A stretch of 40,764 bases of DNA from a virus: IMG/VR virus record IMGVR_UViG_3300049460_000379, positions 1 through 40,764 of that record; one strand, written 5' to 3'. Shown here in pieces: positions 26,071-33,167 of this stretch. Made by a program: the position numbers and the translations under genes. Numbering within the stretch: position 1 is the stretch's first letter; every line of letters starts with the position of its first letter. The notes beneath the pieces were generated by a model. The model made no database searches, was not told where the DNA came from, and saw nothing but the letters and a program-made list of their open reading frames with translations.

Positions 26071-26354
26071 TTCAATACCCTCTCGTTGGCAAGAAGAGCG
26101 ATCGTTCGTAGGACGCCCTCGTAGAACCACCGACGTACGTCCTCGGTGGCAAGAAGTTGTGTTCGGCGGTCGCATTCCGCGTGACAGTCGCTGCACCCGT
26201 ATGCGCCAAGGATGTCCGGGGCCTTCTGCCCTGCCCCAGTGATCCCGGCAAGGCGTACGTGGCAGAGCACGACCGTCTCCGGGTTGTGGTTACACACCGT
26301 AGGCAAACGGATTAGGCACTCCCGGCCCCTGGCGGCTTTGCGGAGGTCGGTCAC
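26064..26354 (-). CDS. DUF1364-type putative nuclease (HNH-like)
   Basis: 96 aa from GTG 26354 in a GTGA overlap. LRKAARGRECLIRLPTVCNHNPETVVLCH, then GAGQKAPDILGAYGCSDCHAECDRR match the DUF1364 (YbcO-like) zinc/HNH-type fold of lambdoid nin-region proteins. It is expected to cut nucleic acid or aid recombination. TAG-free. Confidence 0.85.
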   Translation of the reverse strand: MTDLRKAARGRECLIRLPTVCNHNPETVVLCHVRLAGITGAGQKAPDILGAYGCSDCHAECDRRTQLLATEDVRRWFYEGVLRTIALLANERVLKW

Positions 26355-26611
26355 TGGACATCCTCCGGTAGAAGTGGCAGGCCGAGTCGTTCGCACTCCC
26401 AATCGGAAAGTTGGCGAACGGTCGGACGAAAGGCGTTCTGGGCTCCAGCCAGCGATACCAGGGAATTAGCTTGACCCGAGGCATAACGAGCCAGCTGCTC
26501 GGCCGACTGAGCCTGCTGGGCGTTTAGGCGGGACATTTCTCCTGAACTCATCTGGCAGGACGGGCCAAAGAAATCGCCCAGTGCCTGAGGTGCAGCGTCG
26601 AAGATGTTCAT
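26351..26611 (-). CDS. Hypothetical 86-aa protein
   Basis: ATG 26611 overlaps the NinB-like stop by ATGA. Helical, Ala/Gln/Ser-rich (SRLNAQQAQSAEQLARYASGQA), ending WECERLGLPLLPEDVQ. No domain recognised. TAG-free. Confidence 0.68.
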   Translation of the reverse strand: MNIFDAAPQALGDFFGPSCQMSSGEMSRLNAQQAQSAEQLARYASGQANSLVSLAGAQNAFRPTVRQLSDWECERLGLPLLPEDVQ

Positions 26612-27027
26612 CAAGACACCTCATTGGGATCAGGAATGAAAACGCCGTGCTGTGCTCCGAACCGCTGGACGAACGCCACGTAATCGGAGAACTCTTGGGT
26701 CGTCAGGACGGATCGTTTACCGAATGCGTCCGTCGTCGTGGTGCGAAGCGGGACAGTCACCGTGCGCTTACCCGGCACCCTCTTTTCCTTGCCTCCGAAA
26801 AACTGGATGCAGAGGTACTCGCTGATATCGTCCCGCTCGTAGCCGGTCGCGTCGCTCAGGAGCTTGTAGGCCACGCCGTTGAGAAAGCGACACTGCGGGC
26901 TGCTGCGCTCCTTGCGGAACTCCTTAAACTCGACCTTGACCCGCTTCCCTGGCAGCGCTGCCAGCAACACGGCAGCTAGGCGGCTGATATCCGACTCCCT
27001 ATCCGTGGCTGGCAGCACTGCGATCAT
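26611..27027 (-). CDS. NinB-like recombination protein
   Basis: 138 aa from ATG 27027. KRVKVEFKEFRKERSSPQCRFLNGVAYKLLSDATGYERDDISEYL, then KRTVTVPLRTTTTDAFGKRSVLTTQEFSDYVAFVQRF and the end GVFIPDPNEVS follow a phage family related to NinB/YbcN, which binds single-stranded DNA in lambda recombination. The place next to the DUF1364 nuclease supports a nin-like cluster. TAG-free. Confidence 0.65.
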   Translation of the reverse strand: MIAVLPATDRESDISRLAAVLLAALPGKRVKVEFKEFRKERSSPQCRFLNGVAYKLLSDATGYERDDISEYLCIQFFGGKEKRVPGKRTVTVPLRTTTTDAFGKRSVLTTQEFSDYVAFVQRFGAQHGVFIPDPNEVS

Positions 27028-27212
27028 GCGAAGGCACCCACCAGAGCAGCGAGGACGAGAATCGCCAGAACGACCGCGAGGGGAATCCAGAATGCCGCCA
27101 GGACCCACCACCACGACCACGCAATGACGCCGGTCAGCTTCAGCGTGATGAAGACGATGGTCAGTAGACCGCCGAAACCGATACCGCCGGACTTGCTTGC
27201 TTCGTTACTCAT
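27024..27212 (-). CDS. 62-aa two-pass membrane protein
   Basis: Start ATG 27212 in an ATGA overlap. Two adjacent hydrophobic segments (GGLLTIVFITLKLTGVIAWSW and LAAFWIPLAVVLAILVLAALVG) after a short Ser/Gly-rich head. A type of small membrane protein common in phage early operons; function unknown. TAG-free. Confidence 0.7.
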   Translation of the reverse strand: MSNEASKSGGIGFGGLLTIVFITLKLTGVIAWSWWWVLAAFWIPLAVVLAILVLAALVGAFA

Positions 27213-27427
27213 CAGTGAGCCACCTCGTAGGTCACCGAGTGAACCTTGGCGATGCGCTCGCCGTCCTCGTGGCTGGCAAACTGTCGCGCCCATTCGCGGG
27301 TATTGGCAAAAGTCACGACCTTACCAGTGTTCTTGTCCACGACGGCCCAGTGGGGCACGTTCTTGCCGTTGGCCTCGACGTAATCGCCGGTGCGGAGTTT
27401 CGGGGTGAAATTGGTGGGCTGGTTCAT
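27212..27427 (-). CDS. Hypothetical 71-aa protein
   Basis: MNQPTNFTPKLRTGDYVEANGK, then NTREWARQFASHEDGERIAKV: a small beta/alpha protein of SH3-like look. TAG-free, ATGA overlaps on both sides. No function assigned. Confidence 0.68.
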   Translation of the reverse strand: MNQPTNFTPKLRTGDYVEANGKNVPHWAVVDKNTGKVVTFANTREWARQFASHEDGERIAKVHSVTYEVAH

Positions 27428-27711
27428 TTGCGTACCCTCTTTTTCAGTAGGTTGACGGTGCGTTCGAACTGGTCGTGCATCGCTACTAGTCGGTCGCCGT
27501 CCAGGCTGTCGGTGGTGCTTGGCTTCTTCCCGATGGATCGTCCGTTTTCTTCTGCGTAGATCAGCTTTGGATCGAACTCCGCGAACTGGTCCATTAGCTC
27601 GGCGGCGTAGGGGAACTGTTCGCGGTTACGATTCCGGGCGGCCTCCCGCTTGGCGATTTGCGAAGCCGCCAAAGCGGCCACTCGTTCGACGGGGTTCGGG
27701 ATCGGGGACAT
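27424..27711 (-). CDS. Hypothetical 95-aa basic protein overlapping the helicase end
   Basis: Start chosen at ATG 27711 (MSPIPNPVERVAALAAS). It overlaps the last 86 bases of the helicase gene in another frame. Basic and helical (KREAARNRNREQFPYAAELMDQFAEFD; RTVNLLKKRVRK). It could be a helicase-partner protein by position; that is inference. TAG-free. Confidence 0.62.
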   Translation of the reverse strand: MSPIPNPVERVAALAASQIAKREAARNRNREQFPYAAELMDQFAEFDPKLIYAEENGRSIGKKPSTTDSLDGDRLVAMHDQFERTVNLLKKRVRK

Positions 27712-28999
27712 TCGGCAGGTACTCCGCATCGGCGAAATGCATCTGGCTCAACTTGGCAAAAAGTGGTTCCATGCCGGTCTCACCATCACGGTTCTTGCGG
27801 AACAGAAGCTCGGCATAGCCCTTATGTGGGCTGTCGGCGTGGTAGTAATCGTCTCGGTAAAGCATCGCGACAATGTCAGCGTCTTCCTCAATAGCTCCTG
27901 ACTCTCGAAGATCCGAGAGCATCGGGCGCTTGTCCGTTCTCGACTCAAGAGACCGGTTAAGCTGGACGAGGCACATGACCGGTATGCCGAGACCCTTGGA
28001 AAGGCTCTTGAACGCCTTCGTAACCTGCCCTGTCTCAAGATCCGGACGCCCCTTTCCGGGTAGGCGGACCAGGCCAAGGTGGTCGATGACGACCAAAGAC
28101 AACGGTTCTTGCATGTGTAGCTGCCGGATGCGGGCGATGATCGCCTCGCACGTCTGTGCCGGCGTCTCGTCGATGATTAGCCCGGAGTCGTTCAGGAGGT
28201 GCGTAGCCCCGACGATTCGCGGCCAGTCGCAATCCTGCAAGGACTTCGGCTTACGGATCAGACCGTAGTCAACGCCGGACAGATAGGAGATAGCCCGTTC
28301 CGTAAGGCCAGATCCTGTCATTTCCATTTCGGCGACGAAGACCCGGCGCTTGCGGGATTTGCCTTCCGGATGGACAAGACGGGAGTCCACCTGATTCGAC
28401 ACGTTGACCGCGACCTGCATCCCTAGTGTGGTCTTGCCCATCGACGGACGACCCGCAACTATGATCAGCGTTCCGTCGTGCATTCCGGAGGTGCGTTTGT
28501 CGTAGTTGCCTAGGCCCGTGGAGGTGCCCGTGATCGAGCCATCCTGATCAAGCCTTGTCTGCATGGCATCCATGACTTCGTTGAGAAGCCCTGAGACGTG
28601 TTTTGCGGCCTTCTCGTTACGGGGCGCTACCTGTGCCAGGATAGCTTGCGCCTCGTTGAACGTAGGAGCTTCCAGAGCCATCCTGCGACCTGCGGCGACT
28701 ACCTTCCGGCGCTCACTGTCACTGCGCACCACTTCGGCGTACGCACGAGCGTTCGCGGCAGAGGCGGCGTTGTTCGTCACCTCCATGGCGTACGCGGCCA
28801 TCTGGTTATCGCCGAACGACTCGCCCACCACGAACACGTCTACCGGCTGGGCGGCGTCGCAAAGTTCCTTAAGCTTCGCGAACAGTCGGGCGCACCGCTG
28901 ATCGCCGAAGTCCTCAACGCCAACCACGTCCGCAACCTGCCAGTACGACGACGGGTCGAGGAAGATCGCGCCAATCACGGCCTGCTCGGATGCGCTCAT
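27626..28999 (-). CDS. dnaB: Replicative DNA helicase, DnaB family
   Basis: 457 aa, TAG-free. The N-terminal helical domain is MSASEQAVIGAIFLDPSSY. The RecA-like domain has Walker A AGRPSMGKTT, VFVAEMEM, Walker B LSLVVIDHLGLV, QLNRSLE and the H4-region signature LRESGAIEEDADIVAML. A hexameric ring motor for phage DNA replication. The upstream O-like protein is the likely origin binder and loader. The last 86 bases overlap the next gene. Confidence 0.95.
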   Translation of the reverse strand: MSASEQAVIGAIFLDPSSYWQVADVVGVEDFGDQRCARLFAKLKELCDAAQPVDVFVVGESFGDNQMAAYAMEVTNNAASAANARAYAEVVRSDSERRKVVAAGRRMALEAPTFNEAQAILAQVAPRNEKAAKHVSGLLNEVMDAMQTRLDQDGSITGTSTGLGNYDKRTSGMHDGTLIIVAGRPSMGKTTLGMQVAVNVSNQVDSRLVHPEGKSRKRRVFVAEMEMTGSGLTERAISYLSGVDYGLIRKPKSLQDCDWPRIVGATHLLNDSGLIIDETPAQTCEAIIARIRQLHMQEPLSLVVIDHLGLVRLPGKGRPDLETGQVTKAFKSLSKGLGIPVMCLVQLNRSLESRTDKRPMLSDLRESGAIEEDADIVAMLYRDDYYHADSPHKGYAELLFRKNRDGETGMEPLFAKLSQMHFADAEYLPNVPDPEPRRTSGRFGGFANRQAGGRPES

Positions 29000-29211
29000 G
29001 CGGCAATCCCCAGTAGGCGACGGGCGGTCATGCGGCCACGCTGGTCAGCCGTGCAGGCAAGGCACTGGCCGAAGTGCAGCCTCCGGCCGTGCATCGGCCA
29101 GAACTCAACCGTGGCCGGGTGCCAGGAATCGACGCCAAGGCCAATCTTCGTGCAGCGTGGGCACTGGGCGTATTCGCCGTCGAATCGGCTTCGGAAGTTC
29201 GGGGCGTTCAT
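28996..29211 (-). CDS. 71-aa Cys-motif (zinc-ribbon-like) protein
   Basis: CPRC near residue 17 and CLAC near residue 50 suggest one zinc site. Basic C-terminus (RGRMTARRLLG). It sits between the O-like and DnaB genes with ATGA overlaps, so a replication accessory role is plausible. TAG-free. Confidence 0.7.
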   Translation of the reverse strand: MNAPNFRSRFDGEYAQCPRCTKIGLGVDSWHPATVEFWPMHGRRLHFGQCLACTADQRGRMTARRLLGIAA

Positions 29212-29954
29212 GCAGACACCTGCATGGCAGCGATTGCCGCATCCATAATTTCGGCGAAGCGGTCTTCGCGGATCAGAACATCAAGGTTCTGCTTCCACTT
29301 CGGGCTGTTCGGGTTGGGCGTGTCGCCACGTAGCCAGGGGTCCATCGAGCAGTGTTCGAAGTAGCCAGCCCAGAACTGAGCGGGGTCGTAATCCCACCCC
29401 TGTGACTTGCAGACCTGACGAGCGAGTTTCTCGACAGCAGCAATCCGACGCTTGCGCTTCGGGTTGAGTACCGAAATCTTTTGGCAGCGAGGAAGGATTG
29501 AGTGATACGAATCCAGCAGGACGGACGCAGGCACCGCGATAGCGGAGCTCTCTGTCTCTGTCTCTGTCTCTGTCTCTGTCTCTGTCTCTGTCTCTGTCTC
29601 TGTCTCTGTCTCTGTCTCTGTCTCTGTCTCTGGGGTAGCAACTTGCAAGCAGTCTGCTAGCAACGTGCTAGCAACTATCACAAATCCCTTATCAATCAGT
29701 GGGGTTAGGCCTGCCTCGATGTCGGAGACATTCCAGCGAAGGCGGAAGGCCAACCAGTCGGTATCCACCCTCACCGTACCATCCACCTCCTCGCTTGCTA
29801 GCAACCAGAGCAATGGTGCTAGCGCCTTGCTAGCAATCGGCAAGCAAGTGAATTCGTAGTCGTCAAGGAGACGCTTCTCCAGCTTGATCCAAGGCGGAGA
29901 ACGATCCTTGTAGTGCTGGAACTTTGCCCAATTCTTGATGACGCCGAGGGTCAT
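29208..29954 (-). CDS. O-like replication initiator with internal ETET tract
   Basis: 248 aa, TAG-free. The N-terminal winged-helix-like part reads IKNWAKFQHYKDRSPPWIKLEKRLLDD and LRWNVSDIEAGLTPLIDKGF, similar to the DNA-binding half of phage O-type proteins. A 14-unit Glu-Thr repeat is a flexible acidic linker. The C-terminal domain (AQFWAGYFEHCSMDPWLRG; NLDVLIREDRFAEIM) is of the type that contacts the helicase. Iteron-like repeats lie inside the N-terminal coding part, as in lambda O. It is followed directly by a zinc protein and DnaB. Confidence 0.8.
   Translation of the reverse strand: MTLGVIKNWAKFQHYKDRSPPWIKLEKRLLDDYEFTCLPIASKALAPLLWLLASEEVDGTVRVDTDWLAFRLRWNVSDIEAGLTPLIDKGFVIVASTLLADCLQVATPETETETETETETETETETETETETETESSAIAVPASVLLDSYHSILPRCQKISVLNPKRKRRIAAVEKLARQVCKSQGWDYDPAQFWAGYFEHCSMDPWLRGDTPNPNSPKWKQNLDVLIREDRFAEIMDAAIAAMQVSA
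29549..29632. repeat. 14 tandem copies of the hexamer TCTCTG
   Basis: 84 bp of perfect TCTCTG repeats inside the O-like gene, encoding alternating Glu and Thr. The unit is two codons, so slippage changes the linker length but never the frame. Confidence 0.97.
29655..29837. repeat. Iteron-like TGCTAGCAA repeats, candidate replication origin
   Basis: TGCTAGCAA at 29655, 29666, 29796 and 29828, plus a degenerate copy at 29817, all in one orientation and each containing the palindrome GCTAGC. A locally AT-richer stretch (29676-29700) lies between. The position inside the initiator gene mirrors the lambda origin inside O. No duplex-melting assay or family match is available. Confidence 0.55.
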
Positions 29955-30019
29955 ACCGAATACCTGCTGTGGACGTTACTTTGACAATTGATTTGCGATG
30001 CTTACGGACGCTGGGGGAG

Positions 30020-30580
30020 TTATGCCGCTGATTTACGGCGAGCCCGAAAAACGTAGCCTTCCTTGATGTTTTCGCTGGACGTGCAGATGTGGACATTCCA
30101 AAACACGTACGGGCCGTCATCGTTGTTTCGGCCCATCACGTAGCCGTCTCCCCTACCCCTTTCGGAAAGGTGCCCGGAATCGACCCAGACCTGATGCCAT
30201 TCCGGGTAGTTGAACTGCCAGGGGATTGAGCGGCGAATCGCGTTGCGCCTCTGCATCGAGTACTTCTTGGAGAGGGCGCCCTTGTTCCACGGAGTAAGCC
30301 CCTCATTCAGAGCCACCACGGTCGCGTAGTCACAGCCGAACATCGCGGCGCACCGAGCATCCCTAGCTGCTGCGGACTGCTCCTCTCGTTCGGCCCTGCG
30401 CTTGGCACCGCGGATTCGATTGCCACCATGCTTCCCGTTGAAGCCATGGCGACCTACCAGTTGCCTGACGCGTTCTCGGTTAATTCCATAGATAACCCCG
30501 ATTTCTTCCAGCGTCGATCCATCCGCGTACAGCTCGCACATATCCGCTTCGCGCTGAATATTTCTTGCCGTCGAGTTCAT
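30020..30580 (-). CDS. DNA-binding protein with N-terminal HTH and HNH/AP2-like C-terminus
   Basis: 186 aa. The N-terminus has a sigma-4-like helix-turn-helix (DGSTLEEIGVIYGINRERVRQLVGRHGF). The C-terminus has W-x-x-W-x-DSGHLSERGRGDGYVMGRNNDDGPYVFWNVHI, the layout of a phage HNH/AP2-like DNA-binding module (GY-x-x-R...GPY...NV) without a clear HNH catalytic set. It lies between the CII-position regulator and the O-like gene, so it may act in early control. TAATG overlap at the start. TAG-free. Confidence 0.65.
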   Translation of the reverse strand: MNSTARNIQREADMCELYADGSTLEEIGVIYGINRERVRQLVGRHGFNGKHGGNRIRGAKRRAEREEQSAAARDARCAAMFGCDYATVVALNEGLTPWNKGALSKKYSMQRRNAIRRSIPWQFNYPEWHQVWVDSGHLSERGRGDGYVMGRNNDDGPYVFWNVHICTSSENIKEGYVFRARRKSAA

Positions 30581-30948
30581 TACGCTGCCCTCGCCTTCAA
30601 CTCCGCGTTCTCGGCCTCAAGGCGGGCCATGCGTTCTTCGGGAGACTCGCTGCGCTGCACGAGGTCCATGCCGCAGGCGTGAGCAACCCACTGCGACCAG
30701 CCCCAGTTACCGACTGCATGGGCAAACGCCACCGACTTGTCGGCAGGCATGTGGGCGTTGCCGCAGATGATTCGCGCAAGCTGGGACGGCTCGATGCCGA
30801 CAGTTCCGGCTACCTGCCGCTGGGTCTTATGTCCGTAGCGGATCGCCAGAAGAACGGCTTCGCCAGAGGTCCGGCACAGGCTTACAAGGTGCGCCGGGAC
30901 TCGCTCCGGCTTCTTTACTGCCCCCATCAGTGACAATTCGCGTTGCAT
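30580..30948 (-). CDS. CII-like transcription regulator
   Basis: 122 aa (or 114 from the second ATG, 30924). Helix-turn-helix KTQRQVAGTVGIEPSQLARIICGNAHMPADKSVAFAHAVG. The C-terminal helix (PEERMARLEAENAELKARAA) is suited to oligomerisation. Its position, second after cro in the leftward operon and beyond a terminator, is that of lambda cII. TAG-free. No strong ribosome site is seen before either start. Confidence 0.65.
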   Translation of the reverse strand: MQRELSLMGAVKKPERVPAHLVSLCRTSGEAVLLAIRYGHKTQRQVAGTVGIEPSQLARIICGNAHMPADKSVAFAHAVGNWGWSQWVAHACGMDLVQRSESPEERMARLEAENAELKARAA

Positions 30949-30984
30949 GGTGTGGTCTCGTGTAGATGGTTGGATTCGGGGTGG

Positions 30985-31013
30985 AATAAAAGCCGAGGGG
31001 GTAGCCCCGGCTT
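30985..31013 (-). terminator. Rho-independent terminator overlapping the cro stop
   Basis: On the minus strand AAGCCG pairs with CGGCTT around an inner GGG/CCC, followed by TTTTATT. It lies right after cro and before the CII-like gene, like lambda tR1, so the rest of the leftward operon needs read-through or antitermination. Confidence 0.75.
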
Positions 31014-31197
31014 ACTGAGAGAGAAATTCTTTGGGCATACGGCTGATAAGGACCAACACGTACTTAGAGGGGAGCGGTCCTTCAGGGAGCTTCTGGACGG
31101 CCTGACGGCTCACACATACAAAGCGAGCGAGGCTCGACTGGTTTCCCCCGAAGGCGGCCAGTGCCTCGGCCTTCGTGATCGATGGAATGCTGGTCAT
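31012..31197 (-). CDS. Cro-like repressor, probably leaderless
   Basis: 61 aa, MTSIPSITKAEALAAFGGNQSSLARFVCVSRQAVQKL: a Cro/YdaS-type helix-turn-helix with TKAEALAAFGGNQSSLARF followed by the recognition helix SRQAVQK. ATG 31197 lies six bases after the -10 GATACT, so the transcript should begin at or near the ATG. Divergent from the repressor gene, with a shared 70-bp control region. Confidence 0.82.
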   Translation of the reverse strand: MTSIPSITKAEALAAFGGNQSSLARFVCVSRQAVQKLPEGPLPSKYVLVLISRMPKEFLSQ

Positions 31198-31203
31198 GGG
31201 GCT

Positions 31204-31232
31204 AGTATCGCAAAGGAGACTACTGGTGTCAA
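31204..31232 (-). promoter_or_regulatory. Cro promoter with embedded operator
   Basis: Minus-strand TTGACA (31227-31232), 17-bp spacer, GATACT (31204-31209). The -10 is one half of an 18-bp operator AGTATC-N6-GAGACT (31204-31221). The same arrangement recurs at 32283-32311. Confidence 0.85.
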
Positions 31233-31267
31233 CCGCAGTTGCCCCTCCTTCAACAACAATAGTTGCC

Positions 31268-31798
31268 ATGAATACGACGGGCGAACGACTTAGAGCGACA
31301 CGAGAGCGTGCTGGTGAGAGCCAGGACGATGCGGCGAGAGCAGCAGGCGTGAAGAAACAGGCGATATCCAAAATCGAGCTGGATCACACCGTGGATCCGG
31401 GGGCCAGAACGATGTCCCGCCTTGCCAGGCACTACGGCGTCAGCGTGGAATGGCTACTCGATGGTGCGGATTCACCCTCGATCTCATTGGGGTCTGAGAC
31501 AATGAGACTTATCCCAGCTAAGGTCGCTGAAACGGCCAAGGCACTACGGAAGCATTACGAGCGACGGAATCTCGTCTTCAACATAGAGTCTGAGCCGGAA
31601 CGATTTGTGCTTGCCTATGCGGCACGTACGGAGTTGCCCTCGGAGCCGACGGAGGACAACTTGATCGAGTTCGGCAGCAAGCTAGAGGCGATTGCGCCTC
31701 TGTCGGAGGGACGAGGGGATGGACGAGCGAATGGTGTGCCGGCTGATGGCAAAGCTGGAGGAAATGTGGCCGGAGGACGGTCCAGCAATAATGCCTAA
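31268..31798 (+). CDS. CI-type prophage repressor (no protease domain)
   Basis: 176 aa. HTH_3 domain in the first 65 residues (GERLRATRERAGESQDDAARAAGVKKQAISKIE; MSRLARHYGVSVEWLLDG). The C-terminal part is helical and acidic, then Gly/Asn-rich, with no S24 auto-cleavage Ser/Lys pair, so induction must differ from LexA-like cleavage. ATG 31268 is the first good start after the divergent control region; no Shine-Dalgarno is visible. Its likely targets are the two AGTATC-type operators. TAG-free. Confidence 0.83.
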   Translation: MNTTGERLRATRERAGESQDDAARAAGVKKQAISKIELDHTVDPGARTMSRLARHYGVSVEWLLDGADSPSISLGSETMRLIPAKVAETAKALRKHYERRNLVFNIESEPERFVLAYAARTELPSEPTEDNLIEFGSKLEAIAPLSEGRGDGRANGVPADGKAGGNVAGGRSSNNA

Positions 31799-31922
31799 CC
31801 TGCGACTGGTTGGGCAGGGGGACGAACATCCCGCACCGCAGGAAAGGGCCTGGCGGACGAGGCGACCGCTACCCGGGTCCCATCGTGCCGCACGTATCAA
31901 CCTAGGGGAGGAAGTGGCATGA
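31719..31922 (+). CDS. 67-aa protein overlapping the repressor 3' end
   Basis: ATG 31719 with GGAGGGACGAGGGG upstream. It overlaps the last 80 bases of the repressor gene in another frame and ends in an ATGA overlap with the lipoprotein. MDERMVCRLMAKLEEMWPEDGPAIMPNLRLV, then a basic tail. Translational coupling suggests expression in the lysogen. Unrecognised. Confidence 0.6.
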   Translation: MDERMVCRLMAKLEEMWPEDGPAIMPNLRLVGQGDEHPAPQERAWRTRRPLPGSHRAARINLGEEVA

Positions 31923-32203
31923 GGAAGGTTTTGGGCTTACTTGGCATCATCCTTTTGTCGGGATGTGCGAGTGGCGGGCCAGTGCCAACCGGCAACGGGA
32001 GCTACTACCTAACTAAAAAGTCCGCTGGTTGCGGCTTTTCAGGTGGCGAGGGATCGAAGGCGGATCTACTTCGGGAGGCCAATGCCTTCTGCGCCAAGAG
32101 AGGCCAGAGGGTGAAGACTAGGGAGGCCATATCTCACGATGGCGTTCCCTTCGCGCGGTGTGCCAGTGCAGAGGTGGAGTTCATCTGCGAAACCACTAAC
32201 TAA
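31919..32203 (+). CDS. Small lipoprotein expressed with the repressor
   Basis: 94 aa. Signal MRKVLGLLGIILLSGC with a clear lipobox. The mature part has paired cysteines (GCGFSGGEG, AFCAKRG, RCASAEVEFIC). Directly downstream of the repressor and before a terminator, it is probably made in the prophage state; superinfection exclusion or envelope change is a fair guess, not shown. TAG-free. Confidence 0.75.
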   Translation: MRKVLGLLGIILLSGCASGGPVPTGNGSYYLTKKSAGCGFSGGEGSKADLLREANAFCAKRGQRVKTREAISHDGVPFARCASAEVEFICETTN

Positions 32204-32226
32204 TTCATCTATCAGAACTCACCACT

Positions 32227-32254
32227 AGCCCGCCATGAGCGGGCTTTTTTATTT
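32227..32254 (+). terminator. Rho-independent terminator after the repressor operon
   Basis: AGCCCGC-CATGA-GCGGGCT, a perfect seven-pair stem, followed by TTTTTATTTA. It separates the lysogenic operon from the early promoter at 32283. Confidence 0.92.
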
Positions 32255-32282
32255 ACTAGGAAAAATTCTTAGTCAACTCTTG

Positions 32283-32311
32283 TTGACAGCCGCAGTATCT
32301 TTTGCGATACT
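32283..32311 (+). promoter_or_regulatory. Rightward early promoter with embedded 18-bp operator
   Basis: TTGACA (32283-32288), 17-bp spacer, GATACT (32306-32311). The perfect palindrome AGTATC-TTTTGC-GATACT (32294-32311) overlaps the -10. Its core matches the cro-promoter operator in 16 of 18 positions in the other orientation, so one repressor should control both early operons. Confidence 0.88.
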
Positions 32312-32348
32312 TTCTCCCAAGCCAGAAAGCGGCGGGCGGAGACAGATC

Positions 32349-32549
32349 ATGCAGGACCAAGTGTGGGGTTCAGATGCCATCCAGATCGATGCAGACACAT
32401 GTGTCGATGTGAAAGCCAACAGCCAGGGCGTCGTCCTCGGCCAGCTTGGTGGGGTCTGGTTCCACGACCTGCATATCTCTCCTGATCAAGCAAAGCAGAT
32501 TGCAGAAGCCCTGATCCAAGGCGCCAACGAATCTCTCGCCGGGAACTGA
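32349..32549 (+). CDS. 66-aa first gene of the rightward early operon
   Basis: ATG 32349 with GGAG upstream; an earlier in-frame ATG lies before the promoter and is rejected. MQDQVWGSDAIQIDADTCVDVKANSQGVVLGQLGG is a beta-rich pattern, then a helix (SPDQAKQIAEALIQGANESL). As the first early gene it is a candidate anti-host or anti-defence factor; no family recognised. Confidence 0.68.
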   Translation: MQDQVWGSDAIQIDADTCVDVKANSQGVVLGQLGGVWFHDLHISPDQAKQIAEALIQGANESLAGN

Positions 32550-32601
32550 CACCACACGCCGCCCACCCCGCCACTCTCGGCGAAGCGGCTAGGAGATACA
32601 G

Positions 32602-32751
32602 ATGAACTTCCTCTACTCGATCATCGACGCTAGCGCTAAGGCTCAGGAAGAAGGCACGGAGTTTGTGTGCCGCCTTGAGGCTCGCAACCAGGCAGAGGTG
32701 AATCGCCTCGCACGTCGCTACGGCGATTGCTGCTATGCCGTGGCGCTCTGA
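32602..32751 (+). CDS. 49-aa early protein
   Basis: ATG 32602 with AGGAG eight bases upstream, ending TGA. MNFLYSIIDASAKAQEEGTE, then FVCRLEARNQAEVNRLARRYGDCCYAVAL. Unrecognised. Confidence 0.62.
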   Translation: MNFLYSIIDASAKAQEEGTEFVCRLEARNQAEVNRLARRYGDCCYAVAL

Positions 32752-32754
32752 GCC

Positions 32755-32997
32755 ATGGACCTCATCACCGGTCACGAAATCTTCGACACCGCGATTGAGT
32801 ACGTCGTCGAAGCCAACGCTTCCGCTGCTCGCAAGTGGGCAGACGAGAACGCACAGAAGAACGCGATGCTTCGTCTTCTTGAGACGGCTCAGATCATTCT
32901 TTCGAGCATGTCCATCGTAGACCAGCCGTCCCTACATGCCCGCCTCCGCAGCGACATAGAGGCCCTGAATCGACTCGGTTTGGAGACCACGCCATGA
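32755..32997 (+). CDS. Hypothetical 80-aa helical early protein
   Basis: Three bases after the previous stop. MDLITGHEIFDTAIEYVVEANASAARKW, then LRLLETAQIILSSMS. All-alpha. Ends in an ATGA overlap. Confidence 0.65.
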   Translation: MDLITGHEIFDTAIEYVVEANASAARKWADENAQKNAMLRLLETAQIILSSMSIVDQPSLHARLRSDIEALNRLGLETTP

Positions 32998-33167
32998 GCG
33001 CACAGATCATCCAGTTTCCGATCTTCTATTGCCGGATCGCCCGTCTGCGTGACGGCAAGTACGAAACGAAGCTTCACGCCGGGACGTGGGATACGGTGCC
33101 GCCCGGTTGGTCCCTGGTGATGCGCAATGCGGCACGGACTCCGTCACAGCGCGGGTGGTTGGCATGA
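32994..33167 (+). CDS. 57-aa early protein
   Basis: ATG 32994 overlaps the previous stop by ATGA and ends by ATGA at 33167. MSAQIIQFPIFYCRIARLRDGKYETKLHAGTWD is beta-rich with a basic tail. Unrecognised. Confidence 0.62.
   Translation: MSAQIIQFPIFYCRIARLRDGKYETKLHAGTWDTVPPGWSLVMRNAARTPSQRGWLA

Noticed and set aside
29549-29632. CRISPR-like array
   Set aside because: Uniform six-base tandem repeat without spacers; no cas genes in the window.
29273-29641. RQRQRQ-rich ORF
   Set aside because: Another frame of the hexanucleotide repeat in the O-like gene.
32235-32348. N-terminal extension of the 66-aa early gene
   Set aside because: It would start upstream of the promoter at 32283-32311 and inside the terminator; ATG 32349 has a proper ribosome site.
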